A stretch of 64,000 nt of DNA from Purshia tridentata (lineage: Eukaryota > Streptophyta > Magnoliopsida > Rosales > Rosaceae). The notes under the pieces were generated by a model that made no database searches, was not told where the DNA came from, and was given only the letters and a program-made list of their open reading frames with translations. Both the position numbers and the translations under genes were made by a program. The DNA is taken from assembly GCA_003254885.1 (NCBI GenBank), contig QANT01003439.1, forward strand, positions 1 to 64,000. Direction: 5' to 3'. Of this stretch, positions 36,549 to 51,327 are shown piece by piece. Each line of letters starts with the position of its first letter. Position 1 is the stretch's first letter.

Positions 36549-36947
36549 TCGTAATCCTTGTCAATGGGGCAAAACCAGAGCCTCAGCCCTAACCTAACTT
36601 AACAGTAGGAAGGCCCAGCCAAGCAACACATCGAGGTGTAAAGAAATACACAACATGAGTATCCAGGAAATCAAAATTTTCAGTTAATTTCCAGAAAATA
36701 AAAAATGCAACATATTGACTCATATGAACTTCAGATGAGCATTATTATAACACAAGCTCTGTATATATTGGTCAAAGGTAAGTCTGGCTGTTCCCATTGT
36801 TCCTGTCCCACTCGGGGAAGATGCCTCTCCTTTTTATGAAAGTTTATTATTACAAGATCTCAATAAATTATAGTAACAGCTGTTTAGGCTCACCAAAATT
36901 TTCGTAATGTTTGCTTCAAACCTGTATCGCAGTTAATGGAATCTACT
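36549..36947. other. Spacer between convergent phytocyanin gene and ASP5
   Basis: 399 bases shared by the 3' ends of two convergent genes. No further feature is visible. Confidence 0.5.
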
Positions 36948-40184
<3,237 letters not shown>

Positions 40185-41653
40185 CTGAAGCAAAATCAAA
40201 ATCTGAACTAGCGTTTATACTCGAGATACACCAAAAATTGTTAAATCAAAACGATTAATTACGTGATCTAGGAGCAAAATCAATAACTAAAAAGCCATGA
40301 TTATGATCCAATTATTTCATGAATTTAAATAACGGAGTCGAATCCAATGTGGTTGAATTCCAGTACGCGATGAGATGAAGTTAAAATGCGAGTGTTTAGA
40401 GGAACTCACCGAGAGAGCGAGAGAGAAAGAGAGGAAGAGGGCGATGAATACGAAGTGGAGGTCTCAGGCTCAGCTGTCAGGTGTGATCTTTGCTGTGTAC
40501 TACTGGCTTAAGTGGTTTTGCGAGCGTAATAGCGTAAGCGGTTGGTCGTTATATATTGGTAAAGTGGGTAATCAGGTACGGTGGAGACCAGATAAAGAGA
40601 ATGCTCCCGCGTCCAGTTTGAGACACGTGGCCAATTGGATTGCCAGATTCCGTTGGTTTATAGAAACGCCAAATGGCAGCATTCGTATGGACGTGGATCT
40701 ATATAATGGATAAATTGGACTGGACTCGCATGTGGGCTGGTGGCCTTTCTTCTTTTCTTTTTTCGTAAATTGTTTGGTTGTAACAACCTTGATTACCAGT
40801 ATGTCATACTCACAAGTCGCAACTACTTTCTTCAACCTTGATTAGTGATTACCATTACAAAAGGCACATGTTCAAACTATAAAAACTTAACCAATTCATA
40901 TCATTTCAAGTGACAAACCACCCCTTTGTTCCATCTGTGTTTAAGAAAGAGCTGGCATTGATTTTCCAGCAGCCATGTGTTGCTCTTATTTATTATAAAA
41001 TGTTAGAAAGAGAGAGGATGATGAGAATTTAGGGTCACGTGGAGCTAAGAAAGTTAAAAGTTGAAACAAAATAAAGGGTTCTGAATTTATGACCCCCTCA
41101 CAGGGCAGGCAAATGTAGAGAACCTATAACATAAAGAATCATAATCCAACAGGTTCACTCCAATGAACTGAAAATTTGCAATATCTCAAACGTATGGAAA
41201 ATTGAAATGCAAGCTTCAATTGGGTGATGAACTCTACAGGCATACAACATCGCTTTCAAACTCCAGTCATAATTTCTCCCCACTTTCTCAACAAGCTGCT
41301 AGTCAGTTCCTAATAAAATCTCCTCCTTGTTTAAGGACTTTGGATTCAAAATAGAGTAGTTGTACTCGAAATACCAAGCCAAATGTTGTATGCATTGTTT
41401 AGAATACAAATTAACAGAACAGATCAAAATATGAGATGGGGCAGCATACAAATTCAAAACTAGCATTTAGATTAAATTGAGAACCAGAAATTTATAAGGA
41501 AAGTTAATAAACGTGAAAAAACACGTCTGAAAATGGACTCTTATGAGTCCTTACAACTGGGTTCGAAAGGAAGTACAAAACATTAAGCTCTGAATCAAAC
41601 TTAAAACCCGTAATCGAACTTAAACATGGCAATAAAAATTGGGTCAAAGCACC
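40185..41653. other. ASP5 upstream region and eL39 downstream spacer
   Basis: Positions 40400-40445 are CT-rich on the ASP5 strand and probably leader. TATATAA on the minus strand (40548-40554) is a candidate TATA box for ASP5, which would imply a leader of about 330 bases. The rest is AT-rich and lacks a supportable gene. Confidence 0.45.
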
Positions 41654-42064
<411 letters not shown>

Positions 42065-42117
42065 TTTCGTGCTTGGAGATCCGCCGCGATGTCTACAGCA
42101 GAGAGAGCAAGAAGCGG

Positions 42118-42126
42118 AAACCCTAA
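42118..42126 (+). promoter_or_regulatory. Telo-box upstream of eL39
   Basis: AAACCCTAA lies 54 bases upstream of the start codon (motif read on the plus strand). Telo-boxes near the transcription start, combined with site II, are the hallmark of plant ribosomal-protein genes and drive expression in cycling cells. Confidence 0.75.
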
Positions 42127-42330
42127 TAACTATGGAAGACTGAGAAAAACCGGCCCTTTTTAAGTTTTAATATAGGAAAGGGTAAAATTGGAATTACCGG
42201 TTAACTTACGTGCGGGTCAGCTACGAAGCTCTACAGCGCAATTTTACTGGCTCGAGTAGTGATGACAATAGGCCCGGAATTTGGACCTTCTTCTTTTTCT
42301 GTAGAAAGTTAAGGCTTCATTGGTCCGTCA

Positions 42331-42381
42331 GGCCCAAACCAAGACCCTTGTTTAAGTAGGTTAGTGTCGGTTGAAGGCCCA
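42331..42381. promoter_or_regulatory. Site II elements of eL39 promoter
   Basis: GGCCCA occurs at 42331-42336 and 42376-42381, that is TGGGCC on the gene's strand, about 270-320 bases upstream of the start codon. These are TCP-binding motifs that pair with the telo-box. Confidence 0.65.
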
Positions 42382-42483
42382 GCTTACTTAGGGCCTAAGG
42401 CAATGGTCCTTCATTAGAAGGCTTTCCAAGTCGATTGTTGTCGGTTATTAGGGGTGGACATTCCCCACAAAAAAATCAAACAC

Positions 42484-42668
42484 GTGTCGGGTCTCAAGGG
42501 TCTCGCAAGACTCGTGTGTCTTATGGATTTCGAGAGTCTCACGAATCTCAAGAGTCTTGCGAGACTCGTGTGTCTCACGCGTTTCGAGAGTCTCGTGAGA
42601 CTCGTATTTTTTATAGGTCTCGAGAGTCTGGCGAGATTCATGTGTTTCAAGAAACTCGTATGTCTCAC
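42484..42668. repeat. Degenerate CGAGAGTCTC-type palindromic minisatellite
   Basis: Units built from GAGACTCG, TTTCGAGAGTCTC and their complements recur through about 185 bases. The clearest pair starts GCRAGACTCGTGTGTCT at 42505 and 42559, a period of 54. Many sub-units are inverted copies of each other, so a single strand could fold into several small hairpins. It is unusually stop-poor in several frames on both strands, a consequence of the repeat rather than of coding. It lies upstream of eL39 and downstream of the prenyltransferase gene. Confidence 0.8.
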
Positions 42669-43172
42669 TGTGGCAATTTATAAGGTATTTTTTCAATTTA
42701 AATAGTTATTGTCACACATTAGTAAGGTTTTTACTATAGAACAATAACAATTTTTAAGCGCTTGGTGAACAATTTCAAGTATTTGGTAAGCATTGTTCGC
42801 TCAGCTTTGTCAACGTATATTCACAAGTGGCCCAGCCGATTAGGGGATTTTTTTTGAAAAAAAAATCCCTTAAAATTTATTGGATGGTTCTGTATGTTTA
42901 ATTTATACTTTAATAAATTCAAAAAACGATAAATAAATATAAAAAGTGTAATTTGGGCATCTGGTCACCGCACAAGCTAGACGACAGTGTTGTACCAATA
43001 CAAATGGAGAGTCCAGTGGGCAGTCGAAGAGTACACTGCCCAGTCCAATAATAGAGTCATGATCCACGGTCATTTGCTCTGGTGACCTGCTCTCTCATTA
43101 GTTACCTTGCACAAATTGGAGAGACTACTGAACGACAAGTGCAAGCAGCAGCATGTTTGTGCCACAATTTTC
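42669..43172. other. Spacer downstream of the prenyltransferase gene
   Basis: AT-rich DNA with an A/T hairpin near 42844-42872. It probably includes the 3' untranslated region of the prenyltransferase gene. Nothing else is supported. Confidence 0.45.
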
Positions 43173-45337
43173 TCAGCGTACAAAAGGAATGAGGAAGTAC
43201 TCGGCATAGAACAGCTACAGCAGCAGCATATATATTAAGAGTTAAAAACCAGAGAGTTGTTATCTGAACAAGTACATATATCATGAACACAAATTCAGAA
43301 CAAGAAATCATGCACTACCTTCCATATGAACATGTAAAAAGAAGTTAGAGAGGCTTTATTGGCTATATCAACGGATCGAGCTCGAAGCCACAGAAGGGAC
43401 GCGAGGGCACTGTGGCCTAATATCTGCAACAAAAGCATATCACTAAATGTAAAGCTGCATACAAAATTACAAATGATCTGTAGCAGAGTAAATGGGTGGT
43501 TACACATGAACACATACAGTGAAAAGCTTGCTTGCTAGGAATGAAGATGAAGCTCCTATCACCAGGGCAGCCCCATATCCCATTAACAGCATATTTACGC
43601 AAACCCAGTATACCTATCCAAGATATTACAATATTATCAGCTAGCCAACATCTCCCAGTACTTATATGCTCCATTTTTTGACATTATGCATTAGCCAACA
43701 TCTCCCAGTACTTCAAATTTATATTTACTGACCTTTTCTTGCCCAAGGCTGACACTGAATGATTGAATGCCAAAATCTCTATCACCATCCACATCAGGTA
43801 TGTCCTGTTATATTTTCAACAGACAATATGTAAATTCATAGCCACCATATGTTCCCAATGAAACAGCATATTCTGATATTCAATTTAGCAGTTCCTGCAG
43901 ACTTCCAATAAGTACTTGTAAATTGCCACTTTATAACTAGGTACATTATAGCTCTAACCTTGAATAATGCAATAACAGCAGAGAAGATGCACATGAAAAC
44001 CACCGCAAATACCAATGATCTTGTAAGTATAATTGGTCTATGCAGCACATATTTCTGCAAAAATATATGGCTTCAATTTTGTCAGTCAATATAGACAGAG
44101 TAATGTTTTTCTTTCACCGAGTCACCAACTCGTGTATACCTGGATGTGCACATAGAAGGCAAGCTGGACAACGATAGCCCTCACAATTAGGATGCAAGTA
44201 GCAGCAAGAAATGCATGTCTCTTCCACCTGAGCAAGGGAAGCTATTCAACAGAGAGAGAAAGAAATCAAGTTACTGAAGTATGTCGATGATCATCAGAAC
44301 CCTCAAACCAAGAATAGGCACGCAAAAAACTCACTTCAATGGAATAAGCGCTTCCAAGCAGAAAACTAATGAGAAGGGCAGAAAAAAGAGGTGGGGATTT
44401 AAACATTACTCCCATAGAAAAACTCTGAAAAATATCAAACAGTTAATGGAAAGAAAAGAAATTTGGTAATGGAGTGTACTGTCTAATCCATTATATCTGC
44501 CAGTTAATTACCATCAACAAAACTGTAGAAACAATTGAGATCCCAGTTCCCATAGAGAATTCACCAGAAGCAAGTGGGAGTTCGGGTTTGTTAATCTGAG
44601 AACATGTAAAAAAGGACCGAGGTTAAGCAACCAAAAGATGCAAAATTATGAAGCATCTTTTATACTTCTATGCATAGCTTTAGTTGATGGGATATATCAC
44701 AAATACCTTGTCTATTTCGACATCAAACAATTGATTCAATCCCACCACATAAATGTTCATTAGAATGGATGGCACCAATGCCTGAGATATCAATTGAGAA
44801 AAATGTTAACATACCCATTTCATGATCATAAGCATATGCCACGAAGCCTATTTGGAATTGTTACCTTCAATAATCCAACAAGAAATGCAGGGGAAAGGTC
44901 AGCAATGTGTTCTAATGGAAGAAGAGAGACCGATGATATTCCTATAACCTAAAAACAAAAATGGTAATCAAATTTGTGAAGCTCAAAATTCTTCAATCCA
45001 AGTGTAGTTTTAAAGTGGAATTGAAACATGTGGAACTCACAGTGCCGATAACAGTATGAGGACGACAAAAGCGATGAAAAGCATCCCATTTTTGACAAAG
45101 GGAAATCTGAAGGCTACTCAGAAACTGATGATCATTCTCTGGTTTTGATGCGTACCCATGTTGAGAACAAACAGGTCGACAACATTTCTTGATGATATTC
45201 TTGCAATGTGGATTTGCATAATTGACTAATAAAGATGATGAGAAGTTGTTGTTTCTGGAACAGTATTGCGGGAAGGGCTTCTTGATTAAGTAGCAATGTG
45301 TTGTTGGCTTAATCACTGGCACTACTTGAAGTGGCAT
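43173..45337 (-). CDS. Plastid UbiA prenyltransferase, homogentisate phytyltransferase family
   Basis: Membrane aromatic prenyltransferase. VTE2-1 joins homogentisate to phytyl diphosphate in tocopherol synthesis; related plant enzymes prenylate flavonoids or coumarins. Eleven exons (45041-45337, 44865-44948, 44707-44781, 44512-44595, 44335-44424, 44140-44241, 43959-44054, 43733-43804, 43518-43613, 43319-43423, 43173-43214) give 380 residues. Both Asp-rich, Mg-diphosphate motifs are intact: NQLFDVEID (143-151) and KDIPDVDGD (276-284). Hydrophobic segments fit about nine helices, ending [14 protein letters not shown]. The first 75 or so residues look like a transit peptide but do not resemble the usual VTE2-1 N-terminus. 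An in-frame ATG at 45409 would add 24 residues; I preferred 45337 because [20 protein letters not shown] is more transit-like. Substrate is open: tocopherol enzyme or specialised aromatic prenyltransferase. Confidence 0.87.
43642..43713. repeat. 50-bp local duplication in a prenyltransferase intron
   Basis: TAGCCAACATCTCCCAGTAC occurs at 43642 and 43692, exactly 50 bases apart, in the intron between the exons at 43518-43613 and 43733-43804. It is a simple recent tandem duplication. Confidence 0.8.
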
Positions 45338-48300
45338 TACGCCAATCCAAACAAAGTTCAAACACGAATTAATAAAATCATTAAGAGAATAAACGAGATC
45401 ATCCACCATGAAAACCTACTCAACTTTGCTACTGCATGTCTATATATTTTCATTCTTTTAAATAAGTTAGTACTTTTTTTTTCTTAATTCCCCTTTAAAA
45501 ACGGACTCGAAATTTCGCTTAATAGATAAAGTTTAGTTATCAAATAATTCAAAAAAGTAGGTAATCACTACAACTGGGGATAAGAAAGTAAAATTTAGTC
45601 AAGGATAACACTGCAACTGATGCATAATATAACGAATATAATATTTGTTCGTAACACTTGTTTGCTTTTAAACGAAAAAAAAAAAAAGGCCCTGCTATTA
45701 ATAATTCGATATTTTCTAATAAGCACGGTGTTAGCTACAAAAAAGAACAAGTAGTTATTTCTTTGGAAGAGAAAGGACAAAACCTGGAGAGCAAAGCCTT
45801 GAACAAGCAAACGTGTGAAGCTGAACCATTTCTCTCTCTCCTCTTTTTATTTGCAATGAGAATGACCAAACAAAAAACAAACATTTATATTCACTGAACC
45901 TCCATTCATACGACTGAAATGGTAAAAACTAAAAAGCCTTAAATGGTGCTTAGCACGTTAGCAGAGGTTTTACTGCTTGAAATGTCCAAATAGGAAAAAT
46001 CTGAGAGATCCTTGATTTAGCTCCTCATTATTTAACTTACCTATGAATTTTAGATACATGCAATCATGCGAGATTCACATAATTTGACAAATTTTCTGTC
46101 AATATTTATGAGAGATTTATTTCACTATAATAATATAAATAATACAACACACATTTGAGTTAATCACATAACTCAATCTCGTAAACCTTGTATACCAACA
46201 TTCATAGATTGAATTTCCAAAAAACTCTATTTCACTCAAGAGTATTGCACCCTTATTCTTTTTCTCTATGCACTCAGAAGCTCTCAAACTACTTCGATCT
46301 CTGATGTGTGCTTGAATGCAAATATCGTATATATTATTATATATAAATTTATAATTCATCATGTAAAAGACATGCAAACTTTATATTGAATGCTGATAAT
46401 GGATTTATATGTTATATGTAAAGTTGTTTGGCCATCCATATAATCTTATTGCTTCGTTTCTTAATATTAGACAACACATTATGTCGATACAGGATTGAAA
46501 TTCACTTTGAAAACTTTAGTTTCAATTCTGTTCTGGAGGAAAACTAAATGCCATTTAAATGGTGTAGAAAACAAACTCCACCATATAGAATGGTCCACAA
46601 GTAAGCCCAAATAGTCTGCTTCATTCTCATATCCATTATCAACATTCTTTTTACTCCAAGCCCCAATTGATAAAGCTCACACTGAGTAACAATCAAGCCC
46701 AAATAAATGGTGGATACTTTCAAACCTTTCAGTTGCGCAACAGTCGGGTCCAAAATGAATGGTACACCTCTTCAATCTCCACCATTTTCGCTTATAATTT
46801 AGCAGAAATGTATATTCATTGTTGGGAATTTTTCACTTGAATTATATGTTCTGTACCTACTTACTAAATACTATTACCCCCATGAACTCACATAACGACA
46901 GACTCTTTCACTTTAGTCTTGGTTTACCTAATCATCGGCACTTATAGCAGAATTTCAAAAACATTTGACCGTGAATTTAAATCTTATGAATAACAGTTAT
47001 TGATTAATCAAAGGATTATAATGAATTATATACGTGGGCAGAATTAAGAAACAGTCCAATAACAAATTGAAAAAAGAAAACTTTAATTTTTGCATAAATT
47101 TGTGGCACATGGTATGAAAAGGGCCTGTGATGGAGTGTGGTTGATCTGTATTAAGTTAATGGGGCTATATACTGTCAAAGTCACAGCATATATAAATATA
47201 TAGAGTTGTTGTGGTATTGATTATTAACTAGTTAATTAGGCTATTGAACCACATGCATGGCAGCTATATATCCTCGGTTCTCCTTGACTAACTTGTGTGG
47301 TCCGACATTAATGCTGCTATAGCCTATACCATATATTAACACTAATTACGTTCCTACCTTCCATATAAGGGCAATATTTTCAACTCTCTTGTTTTACTTT
47401 TACCCGTATCATAAGCTGAACTTATAATTACAATAATGCCCCTGATGAGGTACAGCACACATACAATATGTGAGTCTGATTGAGACAGATGAGGGACATA
47501 CATACACATGAAGTTGGGCCTCTATATATATATCGTTTTCTTAGAATGCTAATTAGTGTTGCGGATGAGGTGTTTGTTCAAAGTCTCTGAAGCAGGCAAG
47601 CTGGCTGGGCAAGATCCCATGGACTGCGGGCGAAACTTGAAAGTTGAAGGCGAAGGAGGACACAAATTTTCTAGCCATCACCATCACATATTAACATCCA
47701 CCACTTTAAATCTTAAATTCTCAATCCACCCCCCTTATTCCTTTCCTGCTTATACGAAACGAAACCGCGTCCAAATAATATCTATCTAATTATCAACATA
47801 TTCCTGGAGACCAGACTAATATCCACAAACAAACAAGGACAAGGCTTTTGTTTTTTAATTAAAAAGATATCAAAAACAAAGAAAAATGGTAATTTGGAGT
47901 ATGCGTAGAGCGTACATGTGCGAATACAGAGCTGAGTAGCAACATATAAAGAAGAGATGACGCATAGGATGTTCAGGATTGATAGAGGAATTCAATTTTC
48001 CCATGGCCAAACAGATTAGAATAATGTTGAATGGATTGTGTTTGCATGTGACTTTGGGATAATAGTCCTGGGGCTAATTGACATGGACTGGAGTCACTGG
48101 ACCGTGTCATGGGCCATAAAAACCGTGGAACTCTCTCAGGCTTTAAAAGTTTGAAGACATACACACACAAATAATACTTCCATTAAAAAAAAGGGACAGC
48201 TTTCGTCACCCATGTTCATGTTATATTGGGTCCCACTCCCACATCACGCGCTTCATAACTGGGCCCCCCCTCCAAGCATTTTATTAACTTAATTAAATGT

Positions 48301-50098
48301 GTGGATATCAGGCTAATGTTAGCTGTAAACCAAGATTGTGACAAAGATTATCAGCATACATTGCTTTCCTAATTACTACATGCTTTTTGTTCTTTTGTCT
48401 TTCTCCCCACCTCTTTAGCTCTTTTTTTTTTTTTTTTTTNNNNNNNNNNNNNNNNNNNNNNNNNNNNNNNNNTTTTTTTTTTTTTTTTTTGGTCTGAGCT
48501 CTTCTGTTTTTTTTTTTTCAATCAGCTTCAAAATAATAATAGTTACTTAAAAAATCTTACAATATATAGTTACATGGATATTGAGAATTTTATTTTCTCA
48601 TTATTAGTAGTAATTCTCCACCATTATAATTGTTTGGATTTCATATGAACACGATTATGAAAGAAGCTTTTTTGTTTCATTACATACTTGAAATTATAAG
48701 TTAAGCTTGCGATTGTTATTGGTGCCTCCAAGTAAGGAAGCACAAAGTCATAAATAGCTGCTTTAGCCTTGAGTGAGATATGGGAAATACACCTCACATG
48801 CACATCAAAATGAGTTAAATTAATGTTACTCCAATCTTTGGATATTTTGCACAAAACCTGGAGGAGATATCTTTTAAGAGTCAGCATGGAGGGTGCAGAC
48901 TTAGCCTTTTGAGCACATTAAACATTAGACATGACCATCCAAAAACAAGAAGAAACTGGTTTGTCTCTTCTCTCACTTCCATTTCATATGGCAATGCTTC
49001 CCATTTTGGCACCCAATGCCAAATAGCAAATGGCATGAACCATACACACAAAAATCACAGACGCCCCACAAAATCAACCATAACATAACACATGCACTAC
49101 ACACCCCATGACCCATGGCTATAGTTCTGTTTCAAATACCACCTTAAAGTAGCACACCATATTTTGTAGATACTACTAGATAGATCTGTTATACCCTGTT
49201 CCATGCATCATCACCATATTTTATTACCCTCTTTCGATGTACCAAAACAATCAAATTTAACTTTTCTCCGGACTGTAAATTGATTCTTAGAATAGTGAAG
49301 GAGATTTGGATTGGTAATAATTATGGTCCAAGAATCTTTAATCAGTGTGTCCCAAATTAAGATTGACCCAATCATGCTTACTGGTACCAAAATATACCTT
49401 CAAGAACAGAGCATACAAGCTCTGTTTTTATCATCACATGGAATCAATCAGTGCTCGAAATTCCAGTTTGGGAATCACCTGCGACCTGATCATGTTAGCA
49501 GTACATGAAACTGAAATTCCAAGATTCCTCAAAACTTATTATTACAATAACGAATATTATATCCGAATGATATATGTTCAAAGCTATATTACCATAAATA
49601 AAAAGTTCCCACTTCTTATTATACTCGGTAATTATTTGCATATATGTCAAACATTTGAACGTTGTTTGTCAGTAGCTGTGCTTAAACAACACTCACATGA
49701 AGAATCAGTGGGATTAAGACCGTAGATTTTGTTGAAGAATAGAAGCCCCAAAAGCAACGGTATTATAATCTAAGATTTATAGTGTTTCTTTGAAACATAA
49801 ATTATTATCATATTCATGTGAACTGAATTTGGTCAGTTTGAAAAATTCACTTCACATATGTAATAAAAAATCATCAGTTGCAGCAAAGCCAACTGGTAAC
49901 TAATACACAAAAGAAAAAGGGGGTTATTAAGTTTCAACCCAAAAAGGGCCAAAACCTTTGTGGGACCCAAGTTCTTAAAATTTTGGATGCCAGAAGGCTT
50001 AGAAAAAGAGCTTCCTAATTGTGAATGAATTGTCCTTATATCTGTCAGACAAGCCCCAACTACAAAAACCAATCTCTCCCTCCCCTCTTTCACTGGCA
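45338..50098. other. Gene-poor 4.8-kb spacer with an assembly gap
   Basis: AT-rich DNA without a supportable gene. The region 45900-47500 shows no repeat that I recognise. A plus-strand frame at 47556-47789 (77 codons) has no family resemblance and no clear gene context. The N gap is listed separately. The last few hundred bases are the ERF003 promoter. Confidence 0.45.
48417..48503 (-). other. Assembly gap inside a poly(T) tract, possible poly(A) insert
   Basis: Ns fill 48440-48472, flanked by 18 T on both sides. AGCTCTT occurs directly before the tract (48417-48423) and again at 48497-48503, after GGTCTG. On the minus strand this would be an insert ending CAGACC plus poly(A) with a 7-base target repeat, like the other short inserts in this window. 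The true length across the gap is unknown. Confidence 0.5.
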
Positions 50099-50105
50099 TA
50101 TATAA
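50099..50105 (+). promoter_or_regulatory. TATA box of ERF003
   Basis: TATATAA lies 84-90 bases upstream of the start codon, preceded by a CT-rich stretch. The spacing is typical for a plant gene. Confidence 0.6.
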
Positions 50106-50188
50106 TCCTCTCTCAACAAGCTTTCAATCCCCTAACACAGACATTTTCACAAACACTTTCTAAAAGAAACGTTTCTTTTGCAACAACA

Positions 50189-50889
50189 ATGGCTAGACCG
50201 CAACAGCGATACCGAGGTGTCCGACAAAGGCATTGGGGCTCTTGGGTATCTGAGATTCGCCACCCTTTATTGTAAGTCCACCACCCCCCACCTTGCTTCT
50301 TCAAAGCTTCTTTATAATTGTTTCATTTCACACACGTTTCTTCTGCATTTTAACTTGGAAACTAAGAGAAACGTTTCTTACTTTTGTGTGGTGCAGAAAG
50401 ACTAGAATTTGGCTTGGAACATTTGAAACGGCTGAAGACGCAGCCAAAGCTTATGATGAAGCAGCAAGGCTTATGTGTGGACCAAGGGCTAGGACCAATT
50501 TCCCTTATAACCCAAATGCCTCTCAGTCCTCAGCCTCAAAGCTTCTCTCAGCAACTTTGACTGCTAAACTCCATAGATGCTACATGGCTTCACTCCAAAT
50601 GACCAAATCACCACAGCAACAGCCTAAAAAACCACAGCCTTCGTTTGTTAACACAAGAAATGACATTGTTGAGAAACCCACTGAAAAGGGTGTGTTAGTG
50701 CCTGCAGAGAAAAGACCAGCAGCAGCTGAGCAAGAACCAGACCCAAATTGGCTTGTCAGTAAAGTTAAAGTAGAAAGCACCCAACAGTTTGAGCTTCTTG
50801 AAGATGACCACATAGAGCAGATGATTGAGGAGTTGCTTCATTATGGGTCCATTGAGTTATGCTCTGTTGTACCACCCCAAGCTCTCTAA
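50189..50889 (+). CDS. ERF003: AP2/ERF transcription factor, ERF003 type
   Basis: Nuclear DNA-binding factor of ERF group V, the group that also holds SHINE/WIN1. Two exons (50189-50271, 50397-50889) give 191 residues. One AP2 domain covers about residues 8-65: [19 protein letters not shown], then [20 protein letters not shown] and RARTNFPYN. The intron interrupts the AP2 domain, as is usual in group V and unusual for ERFs as a whole. The middle is Gln/Pro-rich. The C-terminal block [20 protein letters not shown], then CSV, is nearly identical to Arabidopsis ERF003 and to the acidic motif of SHINE proteins, probably for activation. The start [17 protein letters not shown] matches ERF003. The targets of ERF003 are poorly known; cuticle or wall genes would be a guess. 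Confidence 0.94.
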
Positions 50890-51282
50890 TTTAAGCCTTT
50901 CCAAAAATTTGATCCCACTTCAATTCTCAGCCTATATTTATTCTCTGCCAATGCAACTCATTTAGCAGACTTAACCCAATTTTCTCTCAACCTTGCTAGA
51001 CCGTAACCCATTTGATGATGCTATGTGTACATTAATCATCATGTATGATATTATTATTCTATGCTTTTATGGCTTTGTTTCCAGTTCATCTTCTTCTCCG
51101 CAATAAGTGGAAGTAATTTAGGTTTTCTGAACGTCAGACAATTGGGGTTGTTAGCCACTCATTTGATTTGAAGTACATGGAAAATTCACAACCTCTACAG
51201 CACCTTCCCATTACCCAAATCATATAAAATTAAGAATACAATAAACTTAATTATAATTAGAATGCCCTAAAACTTACAAGTC

Positions 51283-51327
51283 AACAACCATATTGTTTCG
51301 ACCAAAAAAAAAAACAACCATATTGTT
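51283..51327 (+). mobile_element. Tiny poly(A)-tailed insert with 15-base target repeats
   Basis: AACAACCATATTGTT occurs at 51283-51297 and 51313-51327. The 15 bases between are TCGACC followed by A. The body is identical to that of the insert at 35240-35287, so both come from the same 3' end of a retroposing RNA. Confidence 0.78.

Noticed and set aside
42414-42705. Four overlapping frames of 82-84 codons on both strands
   Set aside because: All arise from the stop-poor GAGACTCG-type repeat and encode repetitive nonsense such as alternating Ser-Leu-Ala-Arg; no coding bias distinguishes one of them.
42844-42872. A/T hairpin near the prenyltransferase 3' end considered as a terminator
   Set aside because: Plant pol II genes do not use such hairpins, and low-complexity A/T palindromes are common in this spacer.
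47556-47789. 77-codon plus-strand frame in the 45-50 kb spacer
   Set aside because: No recognisable domain, no start context and no splice partner; the length is expected by chance.
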